Shown: positions 29,542 through 37,500 of the stretch, piece after piece
Numbering within the stretch: position 1 is the stretch's first letter
Layout: every line of letters starts with the position of its first letter
Assembly: GCF_014651135.1 (NCBI RefSeq)
Contig: NZ_BMWH01000038.1
Span: forward strand, 1-48,938
Length of the DNA: 48,938 nt
Direction: 5' to 3'
DNA from: Streptomyces echinoruber
GTDB lineage: Bacteria > Actinomycetota > Actinomycetes > Streptomycetales > Streptomycetaceae
The notes under the pieces: generated by a model
Databases searched by the model: none
Seen by the model: only the letters and a program-made list of their open reading frames with translations
What the model was told of the DNA's origin: nothing
Position numbers and translations under genes: made by a program

Positions 29542-30885
29542 GTGGGGGGACCCGTGGCCGGCAGGGCGTCCGGTGTGCCTTTCGAGGCCGACCGCGACGT
29601 ACCGGGCTTGATCGTGAAGTTCGGCGACTACCCGCTGCACCACGGCGGGGTGGGCGCCATCCGCAGTCTGGGCCGCCTCGGCGTGCCCATGTACGCGATC
29701 ACCGAGGACCCGTACACGCCGGCCGCCGCATCCCGGTACCTGACCCGCGCCTTCGTCTGGCCGACGACGGGCACGGAGGACCCGGGCCGCCTGGTGGAGG
29801 GGCTGCTGCGGATCGGCCGGCGCATCGGCCGCCCGACCGTGCTGATCCCCACCGACGAGGAGGCCGCGGTCCTGATCGCCGAGCACCCGGACGAACTCGG
29901 GAAGCACTTCCTCTTCCCCCGCGTCGCCCCCGGGCTCCCGCGCCGCCTGGCCAGCAAGCAGGGCCTGCACGAACTGTGCGCGGAGCACGGCGTCCCGAGT
30001 CCCACGGCCGCCTTCCCGCGGTCCTACGACGACATCGTCGCGTTCGCCGAGAAGGCGCGCTTCCCGGTGGTGGTCAAGAACCGGGAGGCGTTCGTGCGGC
30101 GCAGCCGTCCGGCCGTGGGCGGCACCACCCGCGTCGCCACGCCCGAGGGCCTGCTCGCCCTCGCCCGCGGCTGGGGCGACGACCCCGGGGTGATCCTGCA
30201 GGAGTACCTGCCGCGGGAGGAGGCCGAGGACTGGATCGTGCACGCCTACTTCGACGCGGACTCGGTGCCGCGCGCGATGTTCACCGGCGTCAAGGTCCGC
30301 TCCTGGCCGCCGCACGCGGGCATGACGGCCAACGCCTACGTCGTGGACAACCCGGAACTCGCCGACCTCGCCGCGCGTTTCATCAAGCAGATCGGCTTCA
30401 CCGGGATCATCGACCTCGACCTGCGCTTCGACCGGCGCGACGGACAGTACAAGCTCCTCGACTTCAACCCGCGCATGGGCGCCCAGTTCCGGCTCTTCGA
30501 GAACGACGCCGGGGTGGACGTCGTACGCGCCCTGCACCTCGACCTGACCGGCCGTCCCGTTCCGGAGGGGGAACAGCGGTCCGGCCACCGCTACATCGTG
30601 GAGAACATCGACCTGCCCGCCCTCCTCGCCTACCGCCGCAGCGGCTACACCACCCCGCACGCGCCGCGGCGGGCGAACGGGACGGAGCTGGCCTGGTTCG
30701 CGGGTGACGACCCGCTGCCGTTCCTCACGATGCTCGCGCGCTTCGTGCGGCCCGGGGCGAAGCACCTCGTCCAGCTGTGGCGCATCCACCGCCGCGGCAC
30801 CGGCACCGGCATCCGCCCGAAGCGGACCCGTACCTCCAGCACCCGTACCTCCAGCACCCGCACCTCCAGCACCCACACGAAGTAG
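29542..30885 (+). CDS. ATP-grasp carboxylate-amine/thiol ligase of unknown substrate
   Basis: With the GTG at 29542 the protein has 447 residues; the GTG at 29554 is equally well placed, since each follows a GGGGGGA box. A preATP-grasp Rossmann-like domain (about 20-130, LIVKFGDYPLHHGGVGAIRS) is followed by ATP-binding strands (RFPVVVKNREAF, VILQEYLPREEAEDWIVHAY). The Mg-ATP motif LLDFNPRMGAQFRLFEND lies near 310-327. Such ligases join a carboxylate to an amine through an acyl phosphate. The substrate cannot be told; the C-terminal third is specific to this subgroup. The last codons are a 15-base repeat (RTSST three times). It lies 47 bases before the flavoprotein gene and is probably cotranscribed with it. 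Confidence 0.85.
   Translation: MGGPVAGRASGVPFEADRDVPGLIVKFGDYPLHHGGVGAIRSLGRLGVPMYAITEDPYTPAAASRYLTRAFVWPTTGTEDPGRLVEGLLRIGRRIGRPTVLIPTDEEAAVLIAEHPDELGKHFLFPRVAPGLPRRLASKQGLHELCAEHGVPSPTAAFPRSYDDIVAFAEKARFPVVVKNREAFVRRSRPAVGGTTRVATPEGLLALARGWGDDPGVILQEYLPREEAEDWIVHAYFDADSVPRAMFTGVKVRSWPPHAGMTANAYVVDNPELADLAARFIKQIGFTGIIDLDLRFDRRDGQYKLLDFNPRMGAQFRLFENDAGVDVVRALHLDLTGRPVPEGEQRSGHRYIVENIDLPALLAYRRSGYTTPHAPRRANGTELAWFAGDDPLPFLTMLARFVRPGAKHLVQLWRIHRRGTGTGIRPKRTRTSSTRTSSTRTSSTHTK
30826..30875 (+). repeat. 15-bp repeat at the 3' end of the ATP-grasp gene
   Basis: acccgtacctccagc is present in three tandem copies (the third with one change), encoding RTSST three times at the extreme C-terminus of the ligase. 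The tail is basic and probably disordered. Confidence 0.85.
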
Positions 30886-30932
30886 GCAAGGCCGCCGCGG
30901 AGGCGGCACATCGCGTCCTGGGGAGGGACTTC

Positions 30933-32135
30933 GTGATCCAACCGGTAGCAGTCATCGGAGCCGGGCCGTTCGGCCTGTCGACGGCGGCCCATCTGCGGGC
31001 GCGCGGCCTCCCGGTCCGCGTCTTCGGCGAGCCCATGGTCAGCTGGCGCGACCACATGCCCGCCGGGATGCTCCTGAAGTCGACCCCGGCCGCCTCCAGC
31101 ATCGACGCGCCGCAGCGCGGCCACACCCTCGCCGACTACTGCGACGCGGCGGGGATACCGCGGCTGGTGACGGACGAGGACATCATTCCGGTGGAGACCT
31201 TCATCGCCTACGGCGAGTGGTTCCAGCGGCAGTTGGTGCCCGGCCTGGAGCGGGTGCGGGTGGTCTCCGTCGACCGGCGGCGGGGCGGCGGATTCGAGCT
31301 GAAGCTGGACTCCGGCGAGCAGTTCGCGGCACGGGCGGTGGTCGTGGCGACGGGCCTGGCCGGCCTCGCGCACCTGCCGCGCGAGCTGGCCGCGGCCGCC
31401 GAGGGCGGGCCCGCGCCCACCGCGCCCGTCTCGCACAGCTCCCAGCACCACGACCTGACCCGGTTCGCGGGGCAGGAGCTGATCGTCGTCGGCGCGGGCC
31501 AGTCCGCGCTGGAGACGGCGGTGCTGGCGGCGGAGGCCGGCGCCCGGGTCCGGGTCGTCTCCCGGGGCCGGGGCAAGGTCGACTTCGGCGCGCCGCCCTG
31601 GCGGCAGCCGCGGCTGCGCCCCGAGTCGCCGTTCGGACGGGCCTGGTCGCTGTGGGCGTTCAGCTACTACCCGCACCCCTACCGCTACCTGCCGGCCCCG
31701 GCGCGGCACTACCTGGTGCGCCGCGTCCTCGGCCCGCTGGGCGCGTGGTGGCTGCGCGAGCGCTTCGAGGGCACGGTGCCGGTGCACGAGGTCGAGCGCG
31801 TCGTGCGCGCCGAGGCCGCCGGCAATCGCCCCGTCCTCACCGTGCGCACCCTCGACGGCCGCACCCGGCAGCTCACCGCCGACCACGTCATCGCCGCGAC
31901 CGGCTACCGCGTCGACGTCGCGGCGATGGACTTCCTCGGCCCCGCCCTGCGCACCGAACTCGCCGTCAGCCGCGGCGCCCCGAAGCTCGGCGCGGGCTAC
32001 GTCTCCTCCGTACCCGGCCTCTACTTCACCGGCCTGCCCGCCGCCGCCTCCTACGGTCCGGTGATGCGCTTCGTGTGCGGCACGGAGTTCGCCTCACCGC
32101 GGCTGGCGAAGCACCTGGTGGCGGCACACGGGTAG
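30933..32135 (+). CDS. FMO-like NAD(P)/FAD-dependent oxidoreductase
   Basis: The 400-residue protein has a GTG start at 30933 with GGGAGGGA 5 bases upstream. The FAD loop VIGAGPFGLSTAAHL begins at 8 (G9, G11, G14), and a second dinucleotide loop IVVGAGQSALETAV (184-197) should bind NADPH. VVVATG (136-141) and a later IAATGY mark the FAD-closing strands. This two-loop order is that of flavin-containing monooxygenases and ornithine/lysine N-hydroxylase relatives; the exact FMO fingerprint FxGxxxHxxx(Y/F) is replaced by SHSSQHHDL (167-175). Oxidation of an amine or sulphur compound is plausible. Its pairing with an ATP-grasp ligase suggests a small biosynthetic unit, but the product is unknown. 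Confidence 0.82.
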   Translation: MIQPVAVIGAGPFGLSTAAHLRARGLPVRVFGEPMVSWRDHMPAGMLLKSTPAASSIDAPQRGHTLADYCDAAGIPRLVTDEDIIPVETFIAYGEWFQRQLVPGLERVRVVSVDRRRGGGFELKLDSGEQFAARAVVVATGLAGLAHLPRELAAAAEGGPAPTAPVSHSSQHHDLTRFAGQELIVVGAGQSALETAVLAAEAGARVRVVSRGRGKVDFGAPPWRQPRLRPESPFGRAWSLWAFSYYPHPYRYLPAPARHYLVRRVLGPLGAWWLRERFEGTVPVHEVERVVRAEAAGNRPVLTVRTLDGRTRQLTADHVIAATGYRVDVAAMDFLGPALRTELAVSRGAPKLGAGYVSSVPGLYFTGLPAAASYGPVMRFVCGTEFASPRLAKHLVAAHG

Positions 32136-32168
32136 CCGCCGGCGGGCCCGGCGGGCGACCGCTACTGA

Positions 32169-32264
32169 ACTCCGGCGGGCGGCCGCCGCCGGACTCCGGC
32201 GGGCGGTCACTGCCGGACTCCGGCGGGCGGTCGCTGCCGGACTCCGGCGGGCGGTCGCCGCCGG
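32169..32264. repeat. Four tandem 24-bp units after the flavoprotein gene
   Basis: Units beginning actccggcgggcgg start at 32169, 32193, 32217 and 32241, differing at one to three positions. They begin 33 bases after the stop. The rest of the 432-base gap (32136-32567) shows no gene; its last bases carry the promoter of the HAD gene. Confidence 0.85.
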
Positions 32265-32555
32265 GCGCGCGGTCGAGGGGGGGGCGTGGTGCGGGTGCAC
32301 GACTTCAGGCCATTGCCGAAGGCCGCCCGCGCCGCCCGCCAGGAGGCGCCCCGCGGCTGCCGGCTGCCTCACGGCCGGCGTCACCACCGCGGGACACCGC
32401 CCCAACAGAGTTGTCACGACGCTCACATGTCCTAGGTGAAGCCGAAACCTTCCGGTGGGAAAGGGAGTTGAGAAAGCGGACGCCGCGGCCGGAAGGGACG
32501 GCCGGGGTGGCCGGGGTCGTCCGGTTCAGGTCGGGGCGGTGGGGCGCACGGTCCG

Positions 32556-32561
32556 TATTCT
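32556..32561 (+). promoter_or_regulatory. -10 element implying a leaderless HAD transcript
   Basis: TATTCT ends 6 bases before the ATG at 32568, so transcription should start at or next to the A of the start codon. No Shine-Dalgarno is present, which agrees. No clear -35 is seen. Confidence 0.5.
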
Positions 32562-32567
32562 CTGATC

Positions 32568-33374
32568 ATGGCCGTTCCCACCGCATATTCACTCGTCGCC
32601 ACTGACCTGGACGGAACCCTCCTGCGAGGCGACGACACCCTCTCCGACCGCTCCCTGGCCGCACTCGCGCGGGCCGCCGAGGCCGGCGCCCGCCATCTGG
32701 TGGTGACGGGACGGCCGGCCCCGCGGGTGCGGCCGCTCCTGGACGACCTGGGCGGCACGGGGCTCGCGGTGTGCGGTCAGGGCGCGCAGGTCTACGACGC
32801 CGCCGCCGGACGCCTGTTGTTCTCGGTCACCCTCGACCGCGAACTCGCCGAGACCGCGCTCGGCAAGATCGAGGCCGAGGTCGGGCAGGTGTACGCGGCG
32901 GTGGACCAGGACGGCGTGGACGGGCTGACGCTCGTCGAGCCGGGGTACGTGATGCCGCACCCCACGCTTCCCGCGGTGCGCGTCGACCGGCGCGACGACC
33001 TGTGGTGCGCGCCGATCAGCAAGGTGCTGCTGCGCCATCCCACCCTGTGCGACGACGAGTTGGCGGCGGTGGCGCGGTCGGTGGTCGGCTCGCTGGCGAC
33101 GGTGACGATGTCGGGCCCGGGGACGGTGGAACTGCAGCCCCACGGCGTCACCAAGGCCACCGGGCTGGCGCTGGCCGCCGGGTACCTGGGCCTGGGGCCC
33201 CGGGACGCCATCGCCTTCGGGGACATGCCCAACGACATTCCGATGTTCGACTGGGCGGCCCACGGCGTGGCCATGGCCAACGCCCATCCCGAACTCAAGG
33301 CGGTGGCCGACGAGATCACGCTGTCGAACGAGGAGGACGGCATCGCCGTCGTCCTCGAGCGGCTGTTTCCCTGA
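32568..33374 (+). CDS. HAD superfamily hydrolase, Cof type
   Basis: The 268-residue phosphatase has the motif DLDGTLL at 13-19 (nucleophile Asp13, acid/base Asp15), VVTGRP (motif II, about 45-50), a cap-domain insertion of the C2B type (about 85-190), the motif III lysine in GVTKATGLAL and the motif IV FGDMPNDIPMFDWA. The order is that of Cof/YidA phosphatases acting on sugar phosphates or small phosphorylated metabolites. The ATG at 32568 begins shortly before the DxD motif, as usual. It is a single gene with its own, probably leaderless, transcript. Confidence 0.92.
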   Translation: MAVPTAYSLVATDLDGTLLRGDDTLSDRSLAALARAAEAGARHLVVTGRPAPRVRPLLDDLGGTGLAVCGQGAQVYDAAAGRLLFSVTLDRELAETALGKIEAEVGQVYAAVDQDGVDGLTLVEPGYVMPHPTLPAVRVDRRDDLWCAPISKVLLRHPTLCDDELAAVARSVVGSLATVTMSGPGTVELQPHGVTKATGLALAAGYLGLGPRDAIAFGDMPNDIPMFDWAAHGVAMANAHPELKAVADEITLSNEEDGIAVVLERLFP

Positions 33375-33485
33375 CCGGGTCCTTCCGGCCGGTTCTTCCT
33401 AATTGGGGCCTTCTGGGGGACTTCCTGGTCGGTCTTCCTTGACCGGGTTTCCTCGACCGGTGCTCCGTCGCCCGGGCTCCGTCGC

Positions 33486-33528
33486 CCGGGTCTCCCCGGC
33501 CGGTCGGCAGCCGGCCGGGGAGACCCGG
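33486..33528. terminator. 18-bp stem bidirectional terminator
   Basis: CCGGGTCTCCCCGGCCGG (33486-33503) pairs perfectly with the inverted copy at 33511-33528 across a 7-base loop. It lies 9 bases beyond the transglycosylase stop (minus) and 110 bases beyond the HAD stop (plus). Confidence 0.88.
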
Positions 33529-33537
33529 ACCCGCGGC

Positions 33538-34029
33538 TCAGTACGGGCCGTTGACGTTGTCGATCGAACCGTAGCGGGCGGCGGCGTAGTTGCAGGCCGC
33601 CGTGATGTTCGCCACCGGGTCGAAGGGGTCCCAGGAGGTGCCGGGCACGTGGTAGGCCCTGAAGGTCGGGTCGATCACCTGCAGCAGGCCCTTGGACGGG
33701 GTGCCGGCGGCGGCGTTGGCGTCCCAGTTGTTGATGGCGGCGGGGTTGCCCGAGGACTCGCGCATCACGTTGCGGTAGATGCCGTTGTAGGTGCCCGGGA
33801 TGCCGTGCCGCGCCATGACGACCAGGGAGGCCCGGATCCAGCCGTCGAGGTTGTCGGGGTAGCCCAGGGAGGTGGCGGTGAGCGGCGGCGTCGAGGCCGT
33901 GGTGGCGGCCGAGGCGCTGGGCGCGCCGATCAGCGGGAGGGCGATCACGGCGGCGCCGGCGCCGGCGACGGCGAGCGTGCGGCGGAGGCGGTGCGTGCGG
34001 GCACGGCGGTGCTGACCCTTGGCAGGCAT
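33538..34029 (-). CDS. Secreted lytic transglycosylase (SLT domain)
   Basis: The 163-residue exported protein starts with ATG at 34029, with AGGAGAGGA 7 bases upstream. A basic N-terminus (KGQHRRARTHRLRR) and hydrophobic stretch (18-35) ending PSASA-A give a signal peptide. The SLT fold follows: RNVMRESSGNPAAINNWD with the catalytic Glu91, then GTPSKGLLQVIDPTFRAY and YAAARYGSIDNVNGPY at the end. It cleaves the MurNAc-GlcNAc bond of peptidoglycan and has no LysM or other wall-binding domain. The 5' leader carries a c-di-AMP riboswitch, a control known for Streptomyces wall hydrolases such as rpfA. Confidence 0.92.
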   Translation of the reverse strand: MPAKGQHRRARTHRLRRTLAVAGAGAAVIALPLIGAPSASAATTASTPPLTATSLGYPDNLDGWIRASLVVMARHGIPGTYNGIYRNVMRESSGNPAAINNWDANAAAGTPSKGLLQVIDPTFRAYHVPGTSWDPFDPVANITAACNYAAARYGSIDNVNGPY

Positions 34030-34045
34030 GGCGAAGTCCTCTCCT

Positions 34046-34266
34046 GACGCCTGCGAGGTGAGCTGTCGGGTTCGGGCGGGAGGTGCCCGGCCGCGCCGGG
34101 GGACGGCGCGGCTTCACCCCGAGCCGGTGCGGTGCGGCGTACGGCGTACGGCCGGGTGGCGTACGCGGTGCGGCATCGGTCCGGCGGCTTGCCTGGGTCC
34201 CCCGCTCCTGCCGTGTGCGGATGAATACGTCGATGGATTTCCGGGCGGCGGCAGGATTAGGCGTCC
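34046..34266 (-). promoter_or_regulatory. Cyclic di-AMP (ydaO/yuaA-type) riboswitch
   Basis: Read on the minus strand, the leader begins GGACGCCTAATCCTGCC (from 34266) and closes with CTCGCAGGCGTC (to 34046), so GACGCC and GGCGTC form the outer stem. Inside lie the conserved blocks GGCAGGAGCGGGGGACCCA (about 34195-34213), GGGGTGAAGCCG (about 34114-34126) and CCCGAACCCGACAGCTCACC (about 34057-34076). These match the ydaO consensus (gagCGGGGGACCCA, GGGGUGAA, GCCGAAUCCGuCAGCUaACCUCG). The variable stem between the first two blocks is long. The outer stem ends one base before the ribosome site of the transglycosylase. Binding of c-di-AMP is expected to reduce expression. Confidence 0.9.
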
Positions 34267-34547
34267 GCCCGACGGCCGGGAAGGTATGCGAGAGCACATG
34301 TCCGGAACAAGGGCCGGATTCACTCATCGGACTAGTTGACCTTGTTCGGGGTGATCTGAGGTGCTTGATCCTTTGCAGGTGCCAAGGCTCAACTGGCGCT
34401 TCTGGCAAGGGGAACGGGCCGGCGGGCGGCGAGGGGCGACAATCGGCCAGCGTGACCGAATTCACTGAATACCTGGCCGGAGGGCATTTATGGCGAAGAG
34501 GGAATTGATGCATTAAGAGGAGTAAAACGGGCGTAAAGGGGGTCGGA

Positions 34548-34682
34548 ATGAAAGGAGTGGGTGGTTCTGTCGGCGAGGTCCGGCGGGGCAAGTCGTCGCA
34601 AATCCCTTGGTACCGTGTGATTGACGACATACCCGGTGTCATCCGGTATGGACCGGCCCGTGCCCCCGGGCTCTGTCGGTGA
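34548..34682 (+). CDS. Candidate small protein, 44 residues (weak)
   Basis: The ATG at 34548 follows AAAGGGGG by 5 bases and opens 44 codons (MKGVGGSVGEVRRGKSSQ..., containing IPWYRVIDDIPGVIRYG). It lies in the 511-base gap between the riboswitch and the polyprenyl synthase, in a locally A-rich stretch. An 8-codon frame at 34494 with GGAGG upstream precedes it. Neither has recognisable homology from memory, and codon use is not decisive. The region could instead be a long 5' leader; TTGACG at 34621 may be part of the synthase promoter. Confidence 0.2.
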   Translation: MKGVGGSVGEVRRGKSSQIPWYRVIDDIPGVIRYGPARAPGLCR

Positions 34683-34777
34683 TCGAAAGGTGACCGGATA
34701 CGCTGACTTGAGTGATGGCGGCGACCTATCGACAAACCGTGTAATCGCCAGCAGACACAGCAGACAGGAGACCCCTC

Positions 34778-35788
34778 GTGACCGTCGTCGGGCCGTTCGG
34801 GCTGAGCGTGCGGGGCCAGGCTCTCGAAGCCGATGTCCAGGCCGGGTTGGCGGCTGTCGAGGAAGGGCTGCTCGAGGCCACCAAGAGCGAGGTTCCCTTC
34901 ATCACGCAGGCCGCGCAGCACCTGGTGCGGGCGGGCGGCAAGCGCTTCCGGCCGCTGCTCGTGATGCTCGCCGCGCAGTTCGGCGACCCGTACGCGCCCG
35001 GGGTCGTGCCGTCGGCCGTCGTCGTGGAGCTGACCCACCTGGCCACGCTCTACCACGACGACGTCATGGACGAGGCCGGCGTGCGCCGCGGGGTGCCCAG
35101 CGCCAACGCCCGCTGGGGCAACTCGGTCGCCGTCCTCACCGGTGACTTCCTCTTCGCCCGCGCCTCGCAGATCCTCGCCGACCTCGGCCCGGAGGCGGTG
35201 CGGGTGCAGGCGCTGGCCTTCGAGCGGCTGGTCACCGGCCAGATCCTGGAGACGGCCGGGCCGCAGGACGGGCGCGACCCGGTCGAGCACTACCTGGACG
35301 TGCTCGGCGGCAAGACCGGGTCGCTGGTGGCGGTCTCCTGCCGGTTCGGGGCGATGATGTCCGGCGCCGACGAGTCGGTCGTCGACGTGCTCACGCAGTA
35401 CGGCGAGCGCCTCGGCGTCGCCTTCCAGCTCGCGGACGACGTACTCGACATCGCCTCCGACTCCCGCGAGTCCGGCAAGACCCCGGGAACCGACCTGCGG
35501 GAGGGCATCCCCACCCTGCCCGTGCTGCGGCTGCGCGAGCGGGCCAGGAAGCTGGGGCTCGCCGAGGACGTCGCGCTGTGCGAGCTGCTGGAGTCCGACC
35601 TCAGCGACGACTCCCGGCACGCCGAGGCGCTGGCCGCCCTGCGCGCCCACCCCGCGCTGGAGCAGGCACGCCGCGACACCGTGCGCTACGCCCAGGAGGC
35701 CCGGGCGACGCTGGCCCCCCTGCCGGAGTGCGACGCCAAGGTCGCGCTGACGGAACTGTGCGACGCGGTGGTGCACCGGGCGGGCTGA
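34778..35788 (+). CDS. Long-chain polyprenyl diphosphate synthase, probably for the menaquinone side chain
   Basis: The 336-residue trans-prenyltransferase starts with GTG at 34778, with ACAGGAG 7 bases upstream. It has the GGKRFRP isopentenyl-diphosphate-binding motif (53-59), the first Asp-rich motif DDVMD (94-98) and the second DDVLD (220-224). Residues before the first motif (THLATLYH) are small or medium, as in medium/long-chain synthases that make C40-C50 products. It condenses isopentenyl diphosphate units onto allylic primers. With menG and the reductase nearby, nonaprenyl diphosphate for menaquinone is the likely product. The last seven codons and stop form the first unit of a 26-bp tandem array. 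Confidence 0.93.
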   Translation: MTVVGPFGLSVRGQALEADVQAGLAAVEEGLLEATKSEVPFITQAAQHLVRAGGKRFRPLLVMLAAQFGDPYAPGVVPSAVVVELTHLATLYHDDVMDEAGVRRGVPSANARWGNSVAVLTGDFLFARASQILADLGPEAVRVQALAFERLVTGQILETAGPQDGRDPVEHYLDVLGGKTGSLVAVSCRFGAMMSGADESVVDVLTQYGERLGVAFQLADDVLDIASDSRESGKTPGTDLREGIPTLPVLRLRERARKLGLAEDVALCELLESDLSDDSRHAEALAALRAHPALEQARRDTVRYAQEARATLAPLPECDAKVALTELCDAVVHRAG

Positions 35789-35894
35789 CCGCGGTGGTGC
35801 ACCGGGCGGGCTGACCGCGGTGGTGCACCGGGCGGGCCGACCGCGGTGGTGCACCGGGCGGGCCGACCGCGGTGGTGCACCGGGCGGGCCGACC
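35765..35894. repeat. Five tandem 26-bp units, the first containing the gene's stop codon
   Basis: The unit gcggtggtgcaccgggcggg-(c/t)tgacc-type repeats at 35765, 35791, 35817, 35843 and 35869. Unit 1 encodes the synthase C-terminus AVVHRAG and its TGA. Units 1 and 2 have ctgacc, units 3-5 ccgacc; otherwise they are identical. Each has the palindromes GGTGCACC and, across the joint, CCGCGG. Confidence 0.93.
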
Positions 35895-36037
35895 CGCCCG
35901 CGGCGGCGGCCCGCCGGCCCGCGTCCGTGGGTGGCCCGCCGACCCGCGCCCGTGCCCCGCACCCCGTACCCTGGGCTGTGTGGCGCGTGTCACGCCCGTC
36001 CCCTACGGGTAGGGGGCCGAACTCCCCCGCCGTGTCA

Positions 36038-36050
36038 TACCGCAGCGGTA
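36038..36050. promoter_or_regulatory. 13-bp palindrome upstream of the LolA-like gene
   Basis: TACCGC-A-GCGGTA is a perfect dyad 154 bases upstream of the LolA-like start, in a 309-base gap (35895-36203) with no gene. It could be an operator; no match to a known regulator is claimed. Confidence 0.3.
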
Positions 36051-36203
36051 CGCGGGGTTGGTCCCGGGGGCTGACGCTTCGGCGTGGCCGATTTGGTCAG
36101 ATGGATTCTGCGGACATCACCACTTCTCACCGGTTCGGGTGAGAATGGCGGCCCGAGGGTGGGCCGCCGCAGCCGCCGTCGACCAACGGAGGTAGGGCAC
36201 GAC

Positions 36204-37445
36204 ATGGCACCGTACGAATCCGACGACAGCACGACCGCCGCGGAGGCCGGCGAGCGGGACGCGGGACGGCGCGGAATCGCGCGGTACGGCGTTCCGGTCG
36301 CCGTGATGGGGGTGGCGGCGGCGACCATCGGGCTCGTCCCGGCACTCGCCGACTCCGGCGACCCCGACCTGCCGAAGATCAGCGCGCAGCAACTCCTGGA
36401 GAAGATGGCCCAGTCGGACGTGCAGCAACTGTCCGGCACCGTGCGGATCAGCACCGACCTGGGCCTGCCCGACCTCGGCGGGCTGGAGAACAGCCTCGCC
36501 TCCGGCGCTCTGGCCTCGGGCGCGCCGGACGGCCACGGCTCCTCCGCCGACCCCTCCGCCAAACTCACCGAACTCGCCACCGGCACGCACACCCTGCGCG
36601 TCGCGGCCGACGGCCCCGACCGGCAGAAGCTGTCCCTGCTGGAGAACGCCGCCGAGTACAGCCTCATCCACAACGGCACGGACGTCTGGGGCTACGACAG
36701 CAAGGCGAACGAGGTCTACCACGCCACCGCGCCCGCCAACGCCCGGCAGAAGGACCGGAAGGACGGGAAAGACAGGGGCGGCGACGAGCCGCCGGTGACG
36801 CCCCGGCAACTCACCGACCAGGCCCTGAAGTCCGTGGACGACACCACGTCCGTGACCGTCGACGGCACCGCGCAGGTGGCCGGCCGGGACGCCTACAAGC
36901 TGCTCATCAAGCCCAGGCAGTCCGGCACCACCACCGTGGGGTCGATCAGCGTGGACGTGGACGCCCGGACGTGGCTGCCGCTGAAGTTCACCCTGACCCC
37001 GGCGAGCGGCGGCGCCGCCGTCGTGGACGTGGGCTTCACGCGGATCAGCTACGCCAAGCCCGCCGCGTCGACCTTCGACTTCACCCCGCCCAAGGGCGCC
37101 AAGGTCACCGAGGACCACGCCCACGCGGACGGCTCCGCGGGCGCGCGGGAGCAGAAGTCCGAGCAGGACCTGGCCAAGGGCTTCGACGGGCTGAAGGTGC
37201 TGGGCGAGGGCTGGAACTCCGTGGCCGCCTTCGACACCGGCAGCCGGGACGGGGCCTCCGCCTCCGGCGGCGGTGACCTCGGCGGGCTGCTCGGCTCGTT
37301 CGGCGACCGGGTGCGCGGCGGGTTCGGCTCGGGCACGGTGTTCTCCACCCGCCTGGTCAACGCCCTGGTCACCGACGACGGCAAGGTGTACGTGGGCGCG
37401 GTCACCAAGAAGGCGCTGATGGAGGCGGCCGACCGGGGACGGTGA
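36204..37445 (+). CDS. Exported LolA/DUF2092-like protein
   Basis: The 413-residue protein starts with ATG at 36204, with GGAGGT 10 bases upstream. After a charged N-terminus (1-24) a hydrophobic stretch (27-45, YGVPVAVMGVAAATIGLVPA) ending ALADS exports or anchors it. The body (55-330) has the LolA-like half-barrel pattern: SGTVRISTDLG, HTLRVAADGPDRQKLSLL, DVWGYDSKANEVYH, RDAYKLLIKPRQ and TFDFTPPKGAKV. Gram-positive relatives bind lipid or lipid-linked molecules, or sense the envelope like RseB. A Gly/Ser/Asp linker and a short C-terminal piece follow. An ABC transporter operon starts 55 bases downstream, so it may be its partner. Confidence 0.82.
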   Translation: MAPYESDDSTTAAEAGERDAGRRGIARYGVPVAVMGVAAATIGLVPALADSGDPDLPKISAQQLLEKMAQSDVQQLSGTVRISTDLGLPDLGGLENSLASGALASGAPDGHGSSADPSAKLTELATGTHTLRVAADGPDRQKLSLLENAAEYSLIHNGTDVWGYDSKANEVYHATAPANARQKDRKDGKDRGGDEPPVTPRQLTDQALKSVDDTTSVTVDGTAQVAGRDAYKLLIKPRQSGTTTVGSISVDVDARTWLPLKFTLTPASGGAAVVDVGFTRISYAKPAASTFDFTPPKGAKVTEDHAHADGSAGAREQKSEQDLAKGFDGLKVLGEGWNSVAAFDTGSRDGASASGGGDLGGLLGSFGDRVRGGFGSGTVFSTRLVNALVTDDGKVYVGAVTKKALMEAADRGR

Positions 37446-37500
37446 CGCGGTGGGTCCCGTGCGGGCGGCGCCCGTACGGCCGCGGTGAAGCGAGGAGACC

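Noticed and set aside
32169..35894. Tandem arrays considered as CRISPR
   Set aside because: Units are contiguous with no unique spacers, have no cas genes nearby and differ between loci.
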